Source: Clostridiales bacterium (GTDB taxonomy: Bacteria > Bacillota > Peptococcia > DRI-13 > UBA5745). From it: a stretch of 32,515 nucleotides of DNA. The notes beneath the pieces were generated by a model. It had not been told where the DNA came from. It worked only from the letters and a program-made list of their open reading frames with translations, and ran no database searches. The translations under genes and the position numbers were made by a program. Positions 15,758 to 23,772 of the stretch are shown piece after piece. Location: the NCBI GenBank assembly GCA_009782505.1, contig WRIW01000020.1, positions 1-32,515 of the forward strand, read 5' to 3'. The number at the start of each line of letters is the position of its first letter. Position 1 is the stretch's first letter.

Positions 15758-16537
15758 GTGAATATCATCATCATGAGCGTTTTCGCCGGTGTACTCGGCA
15801 CAGGCCTTGGTGGTCTTTTCACCGCTTTATTGGGATACCGGACCGACAAAGCGATCAGCGTGCTGCTGTCCTTCGCCGGGGGCGTCATGACCAGCATCGT
15901 ATTTGTAGAGCTGATCCCGGAAGCCATCACCCATGCCGGTATGAGCGTTTGCGTCGCCGGGCTGGTGGTGGGCGTGGTAGTGGTTTTGCTCCTGAATGAA
16001 GCCATCGATATGGTCTCAGGTCTTGCCGGCGCAAAAACACTGCTCCATGAAAGCTTTCAGGAGTTCTATCATGAAAATAAGATGTTTGCCGGCGAAAGGA
16101 GCAAGCTGCGCGCGGGTATGCTGATGTTTTTCGTCATCGGGCTGCACAACCTGCCGGAGGGCCTTGCCATAGGCGCGGCGGGTAATCATGATATGAATTT
16201 TGGCCTCACCCTGGCGCTGATGATCGGCCTCCACAACATACCGGAGGGCATGGCCATCGGCGCGCCGCTGATCTCCGGCGGGTTGGGGCACAGAAAGGCT
16301 GTGCTTATGACCCTGCTGGCGGGGGCGCCCACTGTGCTCGGCGCCGCCATAGGGGTGCTGGTGGGCAGCATCTCAGACGCCGCCCTGGCGTTCTCCTACG
16401 CCATCGCCGGGGGCGCCATGCTGTATGCCGTGTTTGGCGAGATACTGCCTCAGACCATGGTCATCAGCAAAGACCGCGTCCCCACCATCGTGTCCCTGGC
16501 GGGCATACTCTGCGGCATGATGCTGACGCGGATATGA
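15758..16537 (+). CDS. ZIP family divalent metal transporter
   Basis: A 259-residue membrane protein with about eight spans, the usual bacterial ZIP length. The intramembrane metal sites are HNLPEGLAIG in span 4 and HNIPEGMAIG in span 5, both diagnostic of the family. The loop between spans 3 and 4 (HESFQEFYHENKMFAGE) carries several histidines and acids, as in the variable metal-binding loop. ZIP proteins bring Zn, Fe, Mn or similar ions into the cytoplasm. The start is GTG 15758. The divergent DtxR-type regulator and the operator in the promoter suggest that it is repressed when the sensed metal is plentiful. Which metal is carried is inference from the regulator's ligand set. Confidence 0.93.
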   Translation: MNIIIMSVFAGVLGTGLGGLFTALLGYRTDKAISVLLSFAGGVMTSIVFVELIPEAITHAGMSVCVAGLVVGVVVVLLLNEAIDMVSGLAGAKTLLHESFQEFYHENKMFAGERSKLRAGMLMFFVIGLHNLPEGLAIGAAGNHDMNFGLTLALMIGLHNIPEGMAIGAPLISGGLGHRKAVLMTLLAGAPTVLGAAIGVLVGSISDAALAFSYAIAGGAMLYAVFGEILPQTMVISKDRVPTIVSLAGILCGMMLTRI

Positions 16538-16551
16538 CGGGCGGTTAGTAT

Positions 16552-16811
16552 GTTACAGTTCAAGGAGGTCCGGAGCCTAAAGCGCGCCCATTTGCCGCGA
16601 TGGTTCACAGCTTCGGCCAGATATAGCAATCGTTCGATGCAAATCCTAGCGACTCCAACGCGACATCCATGTCGCGATTCCGTCTGGCGTGACGTCGTGT
16701 CACGCCTACGGATTTACTAGGTTTGTGATTGCTTATCTGGCAAACGAAGCCGTTCAATCCATCGCTTACAAATCGCCACGCTTTAGGCTCCGGACCTCCT
16801 TGAACTGTAAC
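16552..16811. repeat. 260-bp foldback (MITE-like) element
   Basis: Bases 16552–16584 and 16779–16811 are a perfect 33-bp inverted repeat (outer ends GTTACAG...CTGTAAC). The symmetry continues inward imperfectly: GCCAGATATAGCAATC (16616–16631) faces GATTGCTTATCTGGC (16727–16741). The centre holds two perfect hairpins, CGCGACAT-cc-ATGTCGCG (16659–16676) and GGCGTGAC-n5-GTCACGCC (16686–16706). TAGTA occurs just outside both ends (16546–16550 and 16814–16818), possibly a target duplication. No transposase is inside. It fills most of the 372-base gap between the ZIP gene and the AAA gene; the short frames across it are not gene-like. Confidence 0.8.
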
Positions 16812-16850
16812 GCTAGTACAACACGCATGGGGCGGCAAGCGCCATTCGCG

Positions 16851-16879
16851 TTGCCCGGCCTAGCTACTTGTGTTATGAT
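16851..16879 (+). promoter_or_regulatory. Promoter of the AAA/PD-(D/E)XK gene
   Basis: TTGCCC (16851–16856), a 17-base spacer and TATGAT (16874–16879) with TG-T directly before it (extended -10). An imperfect palindrome, GGCAAGCG facing CGCGTTGCC (16834–16855), overlaps the -35 and might be an operator. Confidence 0.5.
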
Positions 16880-16909
16880 GGAGCCAAAGAGAAGCGCGAG
16901 GTGGTCGCT

Positions 16910-18517
16910 ATGAAAAAGCTGCCGTTGGGGATACAGAACTTCAGGGAAATAATCCGTGAAGACTATATCTACATTGATAAAACGAAATATGTATATGACC
17001 TGCTTAACAGCGTAAAGAGCTATTTTCTGTCCCGGCCCAGGCGCTTCGGGAAATCGCTCCTGCTGGACACCATCGGCGAGGTCTTCAGCGGCGACAGGGA
17101 GCTTTTCAAAGGCTTGTGGATCTACGATTCGGACTATGCGTTCCCCAAGCATCCGGTGTTGCGGCTGGACATGAGTAACATCGCAAATAAGACGCCGGAG
17201 ATATTGGAGCGTGAGCTTACCGACGAGATGTTAAAACATATCGGCAGTGAAGGCTTTAAAATAAATTCCGATATCCCATCAAATCTTTTCAAAAACCTGA
17301 TTGAGAGCCTGTATAAGAAATATGGCCAAGGAGTCGTCGTACTCATCGACGAGTACGACAAGCCCATTTTGGATCATTTGCTTGATATCGATACGGCGGA
17401 AGCCAATCGCATGGTAGTCAAGAGCTTCTACGGCATACTTAAATCCATGGATCCTTTCCTCCGGCTCACTTTCGTCACAGGGGTGACGAAGTTTACCAAG
17501 ACGTCCATCTTCTCCGAGATGAATAATCTGCTGGATATCACGCTGACGAGGGAGTACGCGAATATCTGCGGGATACCCGTGGATGAATTGGACGAGTTTT
17601 TTCACGAACACATCGAACATCTGGCAGGCATGGAGGATTTCCGGGAGATCGACGACCTGCGCGGAGAAATACTCGACTGGTACGACGGCTACTCCTGGGA
17701 CGGGAAAACCCGGGTGCTTAACCCTTTCGGTCTGCTCAGCTTCTTCATGCAGAAGAGATTCGAAAGCTTCTGGTACGCCAGCGGCTCGCCCAAGTTCCTG
17801 GTCGACCTGCTGAAGACAAAACCGGCGTCCTTCCTCCTGCTGCACGACCTTATGCTGCGCGAGAGCGCCCTGGACTCCTTCGATATCCGCAGGATCGGGG
17901 CGCCGTCCCTCCTCTTCCAGACGGGCTACCTGACCGTAAAGGAAATTATGCCCGGCACAGGCTCGCGCCCGTACCGGCTGGGCATACCGAACCGGGAAGT
18001 GCGGGAAGCGTTCAACATCAATATCATCGCCGAGTTTACCGAGAGCGGCGGGGACGCCACCGAGTCGGCCTACCTGGGGCTGAAAGAAGCGCTCCAAGCC
18101 AGCGACCTGGGGCGCGTACGCGACATATTGAAATCCCTTTTCGCGTCCATCCCTTACCAGCTACATGTGGACGCGGAGGCGTATTACCACTCCATATTCT
18201 ACGCGATCATGAATCTGCTGGGCTTCGATATAGCGGCGGAAGTATCGGTCTCTGGGGGCAGGATAGACGCCACCCTGGAGATGGGCGATAAGGTCTACGT
18301 CATGGAATTCAAGTACAGGCGCTGCCCGCCTGAGGCGTCCCCGGAAGAGAAGCGGGCACTGTTTGACAAAGCGCTGGAAGAAGGCCTCAAGCAGGTCGCT
18401 GAGAACGGCTACGCAGACAAGTACGCAGGGAGCGGCAAGGATATCGTCCAGGCGGTCTTCGCCTTCCTTGGCCGGGACGACATCGAAATGCGGATCGCTG
18501 CCGGGCAAGGACTATAG
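16910..18517 (+). CDS. AAA-ATPase-like protein with C-terminal PD-(D/E)XK nuclease-like domain
   Basis: 535 residues from ATG 16910 (GAGGTGG upstream). The N-terminus LPLGIQNFREIIREDYIYIDKT is typical of the AAA-ATPase_like family (PF09820 type). A P-loop-like SRPRRFGKSLLL has its RPRRFGKS core at residues 42–49, and the Walker B-like LIDEYDKPI is at 145–153. The C-terminal part carries a PD-(D/E)XK-like core, D453 in GGRIDATLE and E466-F-K468 in VMEFKYRR (PDDEXK_9 type). These proteins are common, often multicopy, in gut anaerobes; their biological role is unproven, and mobile-element or defence roles have been suggested. The gene lies next to the foldback element and other ATPase genes, in an accessory patch. 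Confidence 0.9.
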   Translation: MKKLPLGIQNFREIIREDYIYIDKTKYVYDLLNSVKSYFLSRPRRFGKSLLLDTIGEVFSGDRELFKGLWIYDSDYAFPKHPVLRLDMSNIANKTPEILERELTDEMLKHIGSEGFKINSDIPSNLFKNLIESLYKKYGQGVVVLIDEYDKPILDHLLDIDTAEANRMVVKSFYGILKSMDPFLRLTFVTGVTKFTKTSIFSEMNNLLDITLTREYANICGIPVDELDEFFHEHIEHLAGMEDFREIDDLRGEILDWYDGYSWDGKTRVLNPFGLLSFFMQKRFESFWYASGSPKFLVDLLKTKPASFLLLHDLMLRESALDSFDIRRIGAPSLLFQTGYLTVKEIMPGTGSRPYRLGIPNREVREAFNINIIAEFTESGGDATESAYLGLKEALQASDLGRVRDILKSLFASIPYQLHVDAEAYYHSIFYAIMNLLGFDIAAEVSVSGGRIDATLEMGDKVYVMEFKYRRCPPEASPEEKRALFDKALEEGLKQVAENGYADKYAGSGKDIVQAVFAFLGRDDIEMRIAAGQGL

Positions 18518-18521
18518 TCTT

Positions 18522-18782
18522 CTAAAACAACTGCTTGATAAACAGCAACCATACCATACAGATAAACATGGCGCCATATAGCACAGTATAAAGCGCCAGC
18601 GATTCTCGTTCCTCTGTCGATTTGATCCACCCGATGATCGGGGGCATACACAAAGCTATTTTAAGAAAAAAGGCCAACAACGGAGACCTGATTTCGCTGC
18701 TGCTTGTCATGGCGACGAACAGAATAATGACAAGCAATAACAATGTTGCTATTGTTGTGGCTAATAGCACTTTCTTTCTCAC
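18522..18782 (-). CDS. Small hypothetical membrane protein
   Basis: An 86-residue protein I do not recognise. I choose GTG 18782 because GAGGAGG stands eight bases upstream. It has three hydrophobic segments: VLLATTIATLLLLVIILFVAM, a middle one around LLAFFLKIALCMPPIIGWI, and ALYTVLYGAMFICMVWLLF at the C-terminus. It is convergent with the AAA/PD-(D/E)XK gene (four bases apart) and downstream of the DUF4143 ATPase gene on the same strand, 61 bases away. The even spread of membrane segments and the strong ribosome site support a real gene, but there is no functional clue. Confidence 0.55.
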   Translation of the reverse strand: MRKKVLLATTIATLLLLVIILFVAMTSSSEIRSPLLAFFLKIALCMPPIIGWIKSTEERESLALYTVLYGAMFICMVWLLFIKQLF

Positions 18783-18843
18783 GATCAACGCCTCCTCATC
18801 TTCCAAACGCGATAGGCGATAAACGCCTCTATGTATGTGGTTT

Positions 18844-20034
18844 TTAGCTGATCAGCCAGTCCAATACCCGTAATCTGCGGATGCCCTCATAGTCGGCTTC
18901 CGGGTCTTCGTCTAATGTCAGGATGTACTTTGGGTAGTGATCGGAGATCTTTCGCAACGGCGCCAGTTCGCGTTCCAGTGTTTCTGGCTCCCGGACTGTA
19001 GCCGCCACCTGAAAATAAGTATGCCCGGTCTGATCCATGGCGACAAAATCCACCTCCAACGCATCGACCTTACCAGTATAAACCTGGTATCCGCGTCGGA
19101 GCAGTTCCAGGTATACGACGTTTTCCAGGACATGCCCTGTGTCCGTTCCTCGCTTTCCCAAAAGCAGATAGCGTAACCCGACGTCCACGGCGTAATACTT
19201 CTCCAGTGTTTTTAAAAACTGCTTCCCCTTGATTTGAAAACGCTTAGCCGGATAGAGGATATAGCTGTCTGTCAGTGCCCTGAGATAACGCTCCACCGTT
19301 TTCGTATCGATCTTCCGGTTATCCGCGTTCATTGCATTGCTGATACTTTTTGTAGACAGTTGGCTGCCGATATTGTCAAAAGCGAAACGGATCAGGCTCT
19401 CCAGCATCAGGGAGTCCGCGATCTTATACCTTCCCACAACGTCTTTGAGCACAACGGAATCATATACGCCTTGCAGGTATCCTAAGATATTTTTTTGATT
19501 ACCGGCAAACTCAAGGGCGCCTGGAAATGAACTGTTTTCCAGATAATCGATGTACTGCCGGGACAGATTACCTGCGCCCACAGCGGAAACGTATTCTTTG
19601 AAAGAGAGCGGAAGCATCTCGATTTCGACATAACGTCCGGAAAGCAGTGTCGCCAGATCGCCGGACAAGAGCCAGGCATTCGAGCCGGTAAGATAGAGAT
19701 CCAGGTTTTTCCGTAGATAAAAGCTGTCCACTACGCGTTGAAATTCCGGGACATTTTGTATCTCATCGAAAAACACATATGTCTTTCCCTTCGCCGCCAT
19801 ATGAGATATAACAAAATCGTGAAGCGCTTCGGAATCACAGAGGCGCCTGTTGTCATAATCTTCAAAATTGACCGAAAGGATATTTTCCGGCGCAACTCCG
19901 TCATCCAATAAGTGCTGTTGATACAAAGCGAGAAGTGTGGATTTCCCGCAACGCCGTATTCCGGTAACGATCTTGATTACATCCTTATCCCGGTAGCCAA
20001 TCAACCGGTTCATGTATTCTTCACGCTGTATCAT
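18844..20034 (-). CDS. ATP-binding protein with AAA_14 and DUF4143 domains
   Basis: 396 residues. The N-terminal AAA_14 domain has the Walker A GIRRCGKST (25–33) and the Walker B YVFFDEIQNVPEF near residue 93; LYLTGSNAWLLSG is the sensor-like strand. The C-terminal DUF4143 part includes YLELLRRGYQVYTGKVDALEVDFVA, which resembles a PD-(D/E)XK-like core. Such ATPases are abundant and often multicopy in anaerobes and archaea; a role in DNA maintenance or defence has been proposed but not shown for most. Start ATG 20034 with GGAGG nine bases upstream. The promoter region contains three copies of TTTTGGGA and may be autoregulated. A truncated paralogue lies just upstream on the same strand. Confidence 0.9.
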   Translation of the reverse strand: MIQREEYMNRLIGYRDKDVIKIVTGIRRCGKSTLLALYQQHLLDDGVAPENILSVNFEDYDNRRLCDSEALHDFVISHMAAKGKTYVFFDEIQNVPEFQRVVDSFYLRKNLDLYLTGSNAWLLSGDLATLLSGRYVEIEMLPLSFKEYVSAVGAGNLSRQYIDYLENSSFPGALEFAGNQKNILGYLQGVYDSVVLKDVVGRYKIADSLMLESLIRFAFDNIGSQLSTKSISNAMNADNRKIDTKTVERYLRALTDSYILYPAKRFQIKGKQFLKTLEKYYAVDVGLRYLLLGKRGTDTGHVLENVVYLELLRRGYQVYTGKVDALEVDFVAMDQTGHTYFQVAATVREPETLERELAPLRKISDHYPKYILTLDEDPEADYEGIRRLRVLDWLIS

Positions 20035-20060
20035 CTCGAACCCTCCTCAATGACAAGGTA

Positions 20061-20120
20061 ATATTATCCCAAAACTGAGAGAAAAACAATAGTTTTGGGA
20101 ATATAATCCCAAAACTATTG
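20061..20120 (-). promoter_or_regulatory. Promoter with triple TTTTGGGA operator for the DUF4143 ATPase gene
   Basis: On the minus strand TTGTTT (20089–20084), a 17-base spacer and TAATAT (20066–20061) form a promoter about 25 bases before the ATG. AGTTTTGGGA occurs at 20076–20067 inside the spacer, touching the -10. It occurs twice more as a perfect 14-bp inverted repeat, CAATAGTTTTGGGA (20087–20100) and TCCCAAAACTATTG (20107–20120), overlapping and preceding the -35. The layout suggests cooperative binding of a repressor. The hairpin followed by T residues could also act as a weak terminator. Confidence 0.5.
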
Positions 20121-20177
20121 AAACGTTGATATAAACGAGATTGAAAGTATACTGGATTAAAGCTAATATCAGCTATC

Positions 20178-20993
20178 TCATTTATTTTGAATATAGCTTT
20201 CAAGGTTGAACAGCGCGAACAGCGGTAAATTGAGAAGCCCGTCGTCAAGGCGTAGATTTGACAACGAAGTGCGTATTGACAATTCGGGATTGTACCGCTC
20301 GCGGTAGACTCTCAGGCTTCTTGCTTGTAGATTCTCCCCTGCCTTGACTTCGACAGGATAAACGCGCTTATCGTCGGCAAACACAAAATCCACCTCAGCC
20401 GTTGCGTCCGAAGTCCAATAATAGATATTGCGGATAAAACTCTTTCCCGCGAGTTCGGTCAATACAAATTGTTCAGTCAACGCACCCCTGAATTCCTCAA
20501 AAATCTTTATTCCGTCCAGTATCGCCGCCGGTGATAATTCGCTCATATAGCGGAGCAAGCCCACGTCAAGGTGATATAGCTTAAAGGCTTTTAAATCCTC
20601 GTAATCGCGCGCCCTCGCTCCCTCGCGCACCAGGCCGTATATAAACTTCTTGTTTTCTTTGGCAAGCTGCGATGGTACGCTGTTCCACAGATAGCGCAGT
20701 TTCGGCACAATATTCTTTAGGGCGTGTTTGGAAAAATCATTTTCGTATGTTTCAAGTATATCGCGCTGCCGCGCTTCAACTGCCGAGTAATCCCGTGTAT
20801 CAAGCCATGAATTGACCGCGCTTGGCATGCCGCCCACGACAAAGTACAGTTTTAAATAATCGGTTAGTTTCTCGGTGATCGCTTTCGGAATTTCACTTAA
20901 CCCGTCGTGCCGGATAAAGGTAATCAATGCTTCCTCGTTATTGGCAAGTAAAAACTCTTCAAAGCTGAACGGTTGGAGCAAAAGGAAATCCAC
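20178..20993 (-). pseudogene. Truncated AAA_14/DUF4143 ATP-binding protein
   Basis: 271 residues remain, starting abruptly at VDFLLLQPFSFEEFLLANN. In full-length relatives this segment comes after the ATPase domain (compare VEIEMLPLSFKEYVSA near residue 135 of the neighbouring ATPase). So about 130 N-terminal residues with Walker A and B are missing. Directly upstream in frame there is a TGA stop, and no ATPase-like sequence is seen in the bases before 21060. The rest is intact, with VVGGMPSAVNSWLDT, YLDVG-type motifs (LYHLDVGLLRYMSEL) and the DUF4143 end TAEVDFVFADDKRVYPVEVKAG. I judge it a 5'-deleted gene; a short functional form using GTG 20993 is less likely because no ribosome site precedes it. 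Confidence 0.75.
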
Positions 20994-21092
20994 ATTTTCC
21001 GAATATCATTTTATCATACGCCACACGTTTTACAAAGATAAAAAGCGGTTAGTACACACAAATATCAAAGCAAGTCAGATTGAAATTTTTTC

Positions 21093-21121
21093 TTGCAATC
21101 GCTTCCGGCGCGTGATATACT
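21093..21121 (+). promoter_or_regulatory. Promoter of rpmE
   Basis: TTGCAA (21093–21098), a 17-base spacer and TATACT (21116–21121), followed by the ribosome site GAGAGAGGTG and the start at 21173. Confidence 0.6.
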
Positions 21122-21172
21122 TTCGTTCTGGAAAGTGGGTCGGCGGACCCTTGGAGAGAGGTGAAAAGAGTT

Positions 21173-21373
21173 ATGAAGCAAGACATTCATCCCAAGTATC
21201 AAACCGCCAAAGTGACCTGTGTGTGCGGCAACACCTTCGAGACAGGTTCCACAAGCCAAGAGATCAAAGTGGAGATCTGTTCCGCGTGCCATCCTTTCTA
21301 TACCGGCAAGCAGCGGACGATACAGGCGAAGGGGCGGGTAGAGCGGTTCAAGACCAAGTATGGCATAGAATGA
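21173..21373 (+). CDS. rpmE: 50S ribosomal protein L31, zinc-binding type
   Basis: A 66-residue protein beginning [20 protein letters not shown], the typical L31 start. The four zinc-binding cysteines (C16, C18, C36 and C39 in [12 protein letters not shown]) are all present, so this is the C+ form rather than the zinc-independent paralogue. It sits at the 50S/30S bridge of the ribosome. Start ATG 21173, not the in-frame GTG 21161, by family length and the ribosome site at 21153–21162. Its own promoter and terminator flank it. It heads the conserved rpmE–yqhQ–prfA–prmC neighbourhood. Confidence 0.97.
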   Translation: MKQDIHPKYQTAKVTCVCGNTFETGSTSQEIKVEICSACHPFYTGKQRTIQAKGRVERFKTKYGIE

Positions 21374-21428
21374 TTCCGCGCCGGGCGCGTGCGTTCGTGC
21401 GCCGGGGGAGTGAACACGGGATAAAACG

Positions 21429-21466
21429 GCAGGGCATTGGCTTTATGGCCTCCCTGCTTCTTTTTA
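21429..21466 (+). terminator. Rho-independent terminator after rpmE
   Basis: GCAGGG (21429–21434) pairs with CCCTGC (21452–21457), with an inner GGC/GCC pairing, and is followed by TTCTTTTTA. It ends just before the ribosome site of yqhQ, so read-through to yqhQ may be partial. Confidence 0.7.
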
Positions 21467-21480
21467 TATAGGGAGTACTT

Positions 21481-22575
21481 ATGAGTAATGCCAAGTTCAA
21501 CTACGGCGGTCAGGCGGTGATCGAAGGCGTCATGATGCGAGGGGAAAACACCCTTGCCATCGCCGTGAGGAAAGGTACAGGAGACGTCGGGATAGAAGGC
21601 TGGCCGGTGAAGCGGTCCGAGCATAGGCCCCGCTTTTTACGCTGGCCATTTATCCGCGGCACGGTCAATCTGGTGGATTCCCTGATGATCGGGGTCAAGA
21701 CCCTCGTCTTCTCCGCCAACCAATCCCTGGACGACGGCGAGGAAGAGGAGACGCTGTCCAATACGGAGATCATCATCACCGTCGCTTTAGCCCTGGGCTT
21801 GGGTATCGTCCTGTTTTTCTTGCTGCCGGCTTTCTTGGCTCAGATCATCCGACGTTGGGCCCCCGGGCGCGCCATCCAGAATACTTTGGAAGGCCTGGTG
21901 CGCATCGCCATCTTTCTGCTGTATGTATTTGGCATTTCCCATGTCAAAGACGTCCAGCGGGTATTCCAGTACCACGGCGCCGAGCACAAGACTATATTTG
22001 CATATGAAGCCGGGAAACCGCTGGACGTGGAGAACGCCCGGGGGATGAGCCGCCTCCATCCCCGCTGCGGCACCAGCTTTCTGCTCCTGGTCATCGTCGT
22101 AAGCATACTGCTTTACTCGCTGCTGCCGCCCCTGACCATGGTGCAGCGCCTGCTGAGCCGGCTCGCTTTGCTGCCGGTGATCGCGGGCATCGCCTACGAA
22201 TTGATCCGCCTGGCGGGGGATAAGCTGGATCATCCTGTGGTAGCGGCTATCAGCTGGCCGGGGATGCAGCTTCAGCGGCTGACCACCAGGGAGCCGGACG
22301 AGAGCCAGCTTGAAGTGGCGATTGCCGCGCTGACCAGGGTGCTCCAGGACGATGGCCTGCTGCCCAAGCCGGAGACGGAGGAAGCGGCGGCAGACGAAGA
22401 AGCAGCTGCTACGGCAGACGATGCCGCAGAAGACGAAGCTTCGGATGAGGCGGCGGAGTCAGTGGCAGACATGGAGGCGGCAACGACAGGCGAAGTCGGC
22501 ATGGATGCATTAGAGGCGGCGGAAGAGGCGGATACCGCCACAGCGGCGGCGCCTGTATCCGCCCCCGAGCCTTAG
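21481..22575 (+). CDS. DUF1385 family membrane protein (YqhQ-like)
   Basis: 364 residues. The diagnostic DUF1385 start is YGGQAVIEGVMMRG, and further family motifs are YHGAEHKTIFAYE, SRLHPRCGTSFLLLVIVVSI and PGMQLQRLTTREPDESQLEVA. There are about four membrane segments between residues 95 and 240. The function of the family is unknown; it is widespread in Firmicutes next to rpmE and prfA. The usual protein ends after the ALxxVL helix near residue 292; here an Ala/Glu/Asp-rich tail of about 70 residues follows, predicted to be disordered. The start ATG 21481 has GGAG nearby. Confidence 0.92.
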   Translation: MSNAKFNYGGQAVIEGVMMRGENTLAIAVRKGTGDVGIEGWPVKRSEHRPRFLRWPFIRGTVNLVDSLMIGVKTLVFSANQSLDDGEEEETLSNTEIIITVALALGLGIVLFFLLPAFLAQIIRRWAPGRAIQNTLEGLVRIAIFLLYVFGISHVKDVQRVFQYHGAEHKTIFAYEAGKPLDVENARGMSRLHPRCGTSFLLLVIVVSILLYSLLPPLTMVQRLLSRLALLPVIAGIAYELIRLAGDKLDHPVVAAISWPGMQLQRLTTREPDESQLEVAIAALTRVLQDDGLLPKPETEEAAADEEAAATADDAAEDEASDEAAESVADMEAATTGEVGMDALEAAEEADTATAAAPVSAPEP

Positions 22576-22673
22576 GCAGCCCGACTGTGTTTGGTTTGAC
22601 GGTATGAAGCGCTGCCGGAGCCGTGCCGTACTGAGGCTAAAGGCGCAGCGCATTTGAGCGGGAGGTCTTGACT

Positions 22674-23744
22674 ATGCTGGACAGGCTGGCGAAAATGGAA
22701 GAAGTCTACAACGAGCTCACGGAGAAGCTCAGCGACCCCAAAGTCATGGAAGATCAGAACGCCTGGCGGGATTACACGAAGAAGCACGCCGCTTTGCAGG
22801 AAACCGTGGGCGTATTTGGCGAATATAAAGATGTGCTGCGGCAAATCGAGGGCAACCAGGAGATGTTGAACGAGAGCGGCGTGGATCAGGAGATGGAAGA
22901 CCTGGTCAAAGCCGATCTGGCGGAGTTGACCGGCAGAGAAGAAGAGTTGAAGGGCCGGCTGCAGATACTGCTGCTCCCCAGGGATCCCAACGACGATAAG
23001 AATGTATTACTGGAGATCAGGGGGGGTACCGGCGGCGAAGAAGCCGCGTTATTTGCCGGAGACCTGATGAAAATGTATTCCCGTTACGCGGAAAACCAGG
23101 GCTGGCATATAGATATGATGTCGTCCAACATCACGGATATCGGCGGCGTGAAGGAAGCCGTGCTCCTGGTGGAGGGCCGCGGGGCGTACAGCAGGCTGAA
23201 GTACGAAAGCGGCGTCCATCGGGTACAACGGGTGCCGGAGACCGAATCCGGCGGGCGTATCCACACCTCCGCCGCTACCGTAGCGGTGCTGCCGGAGGCG
23301 GAAGAAGTGGACGTGGATATCGACCCGGAGGAGATTCGGGTGGATATCTTCTGCTCCAGCGGGCCGGGGGGCCAGTCGGTAAATACCACGAAATCCGCCG
23401 TGCGCCTGACCCATATCCCCACAGGGCTGGTCGTCAGCTGCCAGGATGAGAAGTCTCAGATCAAAAATAAAGACAAGGCTATGAAAGTGCTGCGCTCCAG
23501 GCTGATGGAGAAAGCCATGGAAGAGCAGCAGGGCCAGCAGGCCAGCACGCGCAAGAGCATGGTGGGCTCCGGCGACCGCAGCGAGCGGATACGCACCTAC
23601 AACTTTCCCCAGGGCAGGGTGACGGATCATCGGATAGGCTTGACTTCCTATAAGCTGGACTACGTACTGCAAGGGGAGCTGGGGGAATTCATCGAAGCCC
23701 TGACCAACGCGGATCAGGCGGAGAAGCTGCAGGGGAACGCATAA
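22674..23744 (+). CDS. prfA: Peptide chain release factor 1
   Basis: 356 residues, the standard RF1 length. The stop-codon recognition tripeptide is PET in [19 protein letters not shown] (the PxT motif of RF1). The peptidyl-hydrolase motif GGQ is in [17 protein letters not shown]. It releases the finished protein at UAA and UAG codons. Start ATG 22674, with GGGAGG eight bases upstream; an in-frame TTG at 22668 is too close to the ribosome site. The next gene encodes PrmC, the enzyme that methylates the Gln of this GGQ motif, so context and function agree. Confidence 0.98.
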   Translation: MLDRLAKMEEVYNELTEKLSDPKVMEDQNAWRDYTKKHAALQETVGVFGEYKDVLRQIEGNQEMLNESGVDQEMEDLVKADLAELTGREEELKGRLQILLLPRDPNDDKNVLLEIRGGTGGEEAALFAGDLMKMYSRYAENQGWHIDMMSSNITDIGGVKEAVLLVEGRGAYSRLKYESGVHRVQRVPETESGGRIHTSAATVAVLPEAEEVDVDIDPEEIRVDIFCSSGPGGQSVNTTKSAVRLTHIPTGLVVSCQDEKSQIKNKDKAMKVLRSRLMEKAMEEQQGQQASTRKSMVGSGDRSERIRTYNFPQGRVTDHRIGLTSYKLDYVLQGELGEFIEALTNADQAEKLQGNA

Positions 23745-23772
23745 CGCATTGTAGTACTCCGAGGCGCTTGAT

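Noticed and set aside
16605-16913. Two short open frames (minus 16605–16838, plus 16689–16913) in the foldback element
   Set aside because: Both cross the palindromic arms, lack ribosome sites and read as translations of repeat DNA.
17279-18097. 272-residue minus-strand open frame over the AAA/PD-(D/E)XK gene
   Set aside because: It is antisense to the Walker B and following conserved region and has no domain likeness.
21047-21056. GCGGTTAGTA shared with the left flank of the foldback element (16541–16550)
   Set aside because: Only ten bases match and no terminal repeat follows, so a remnant of the element is not supported.
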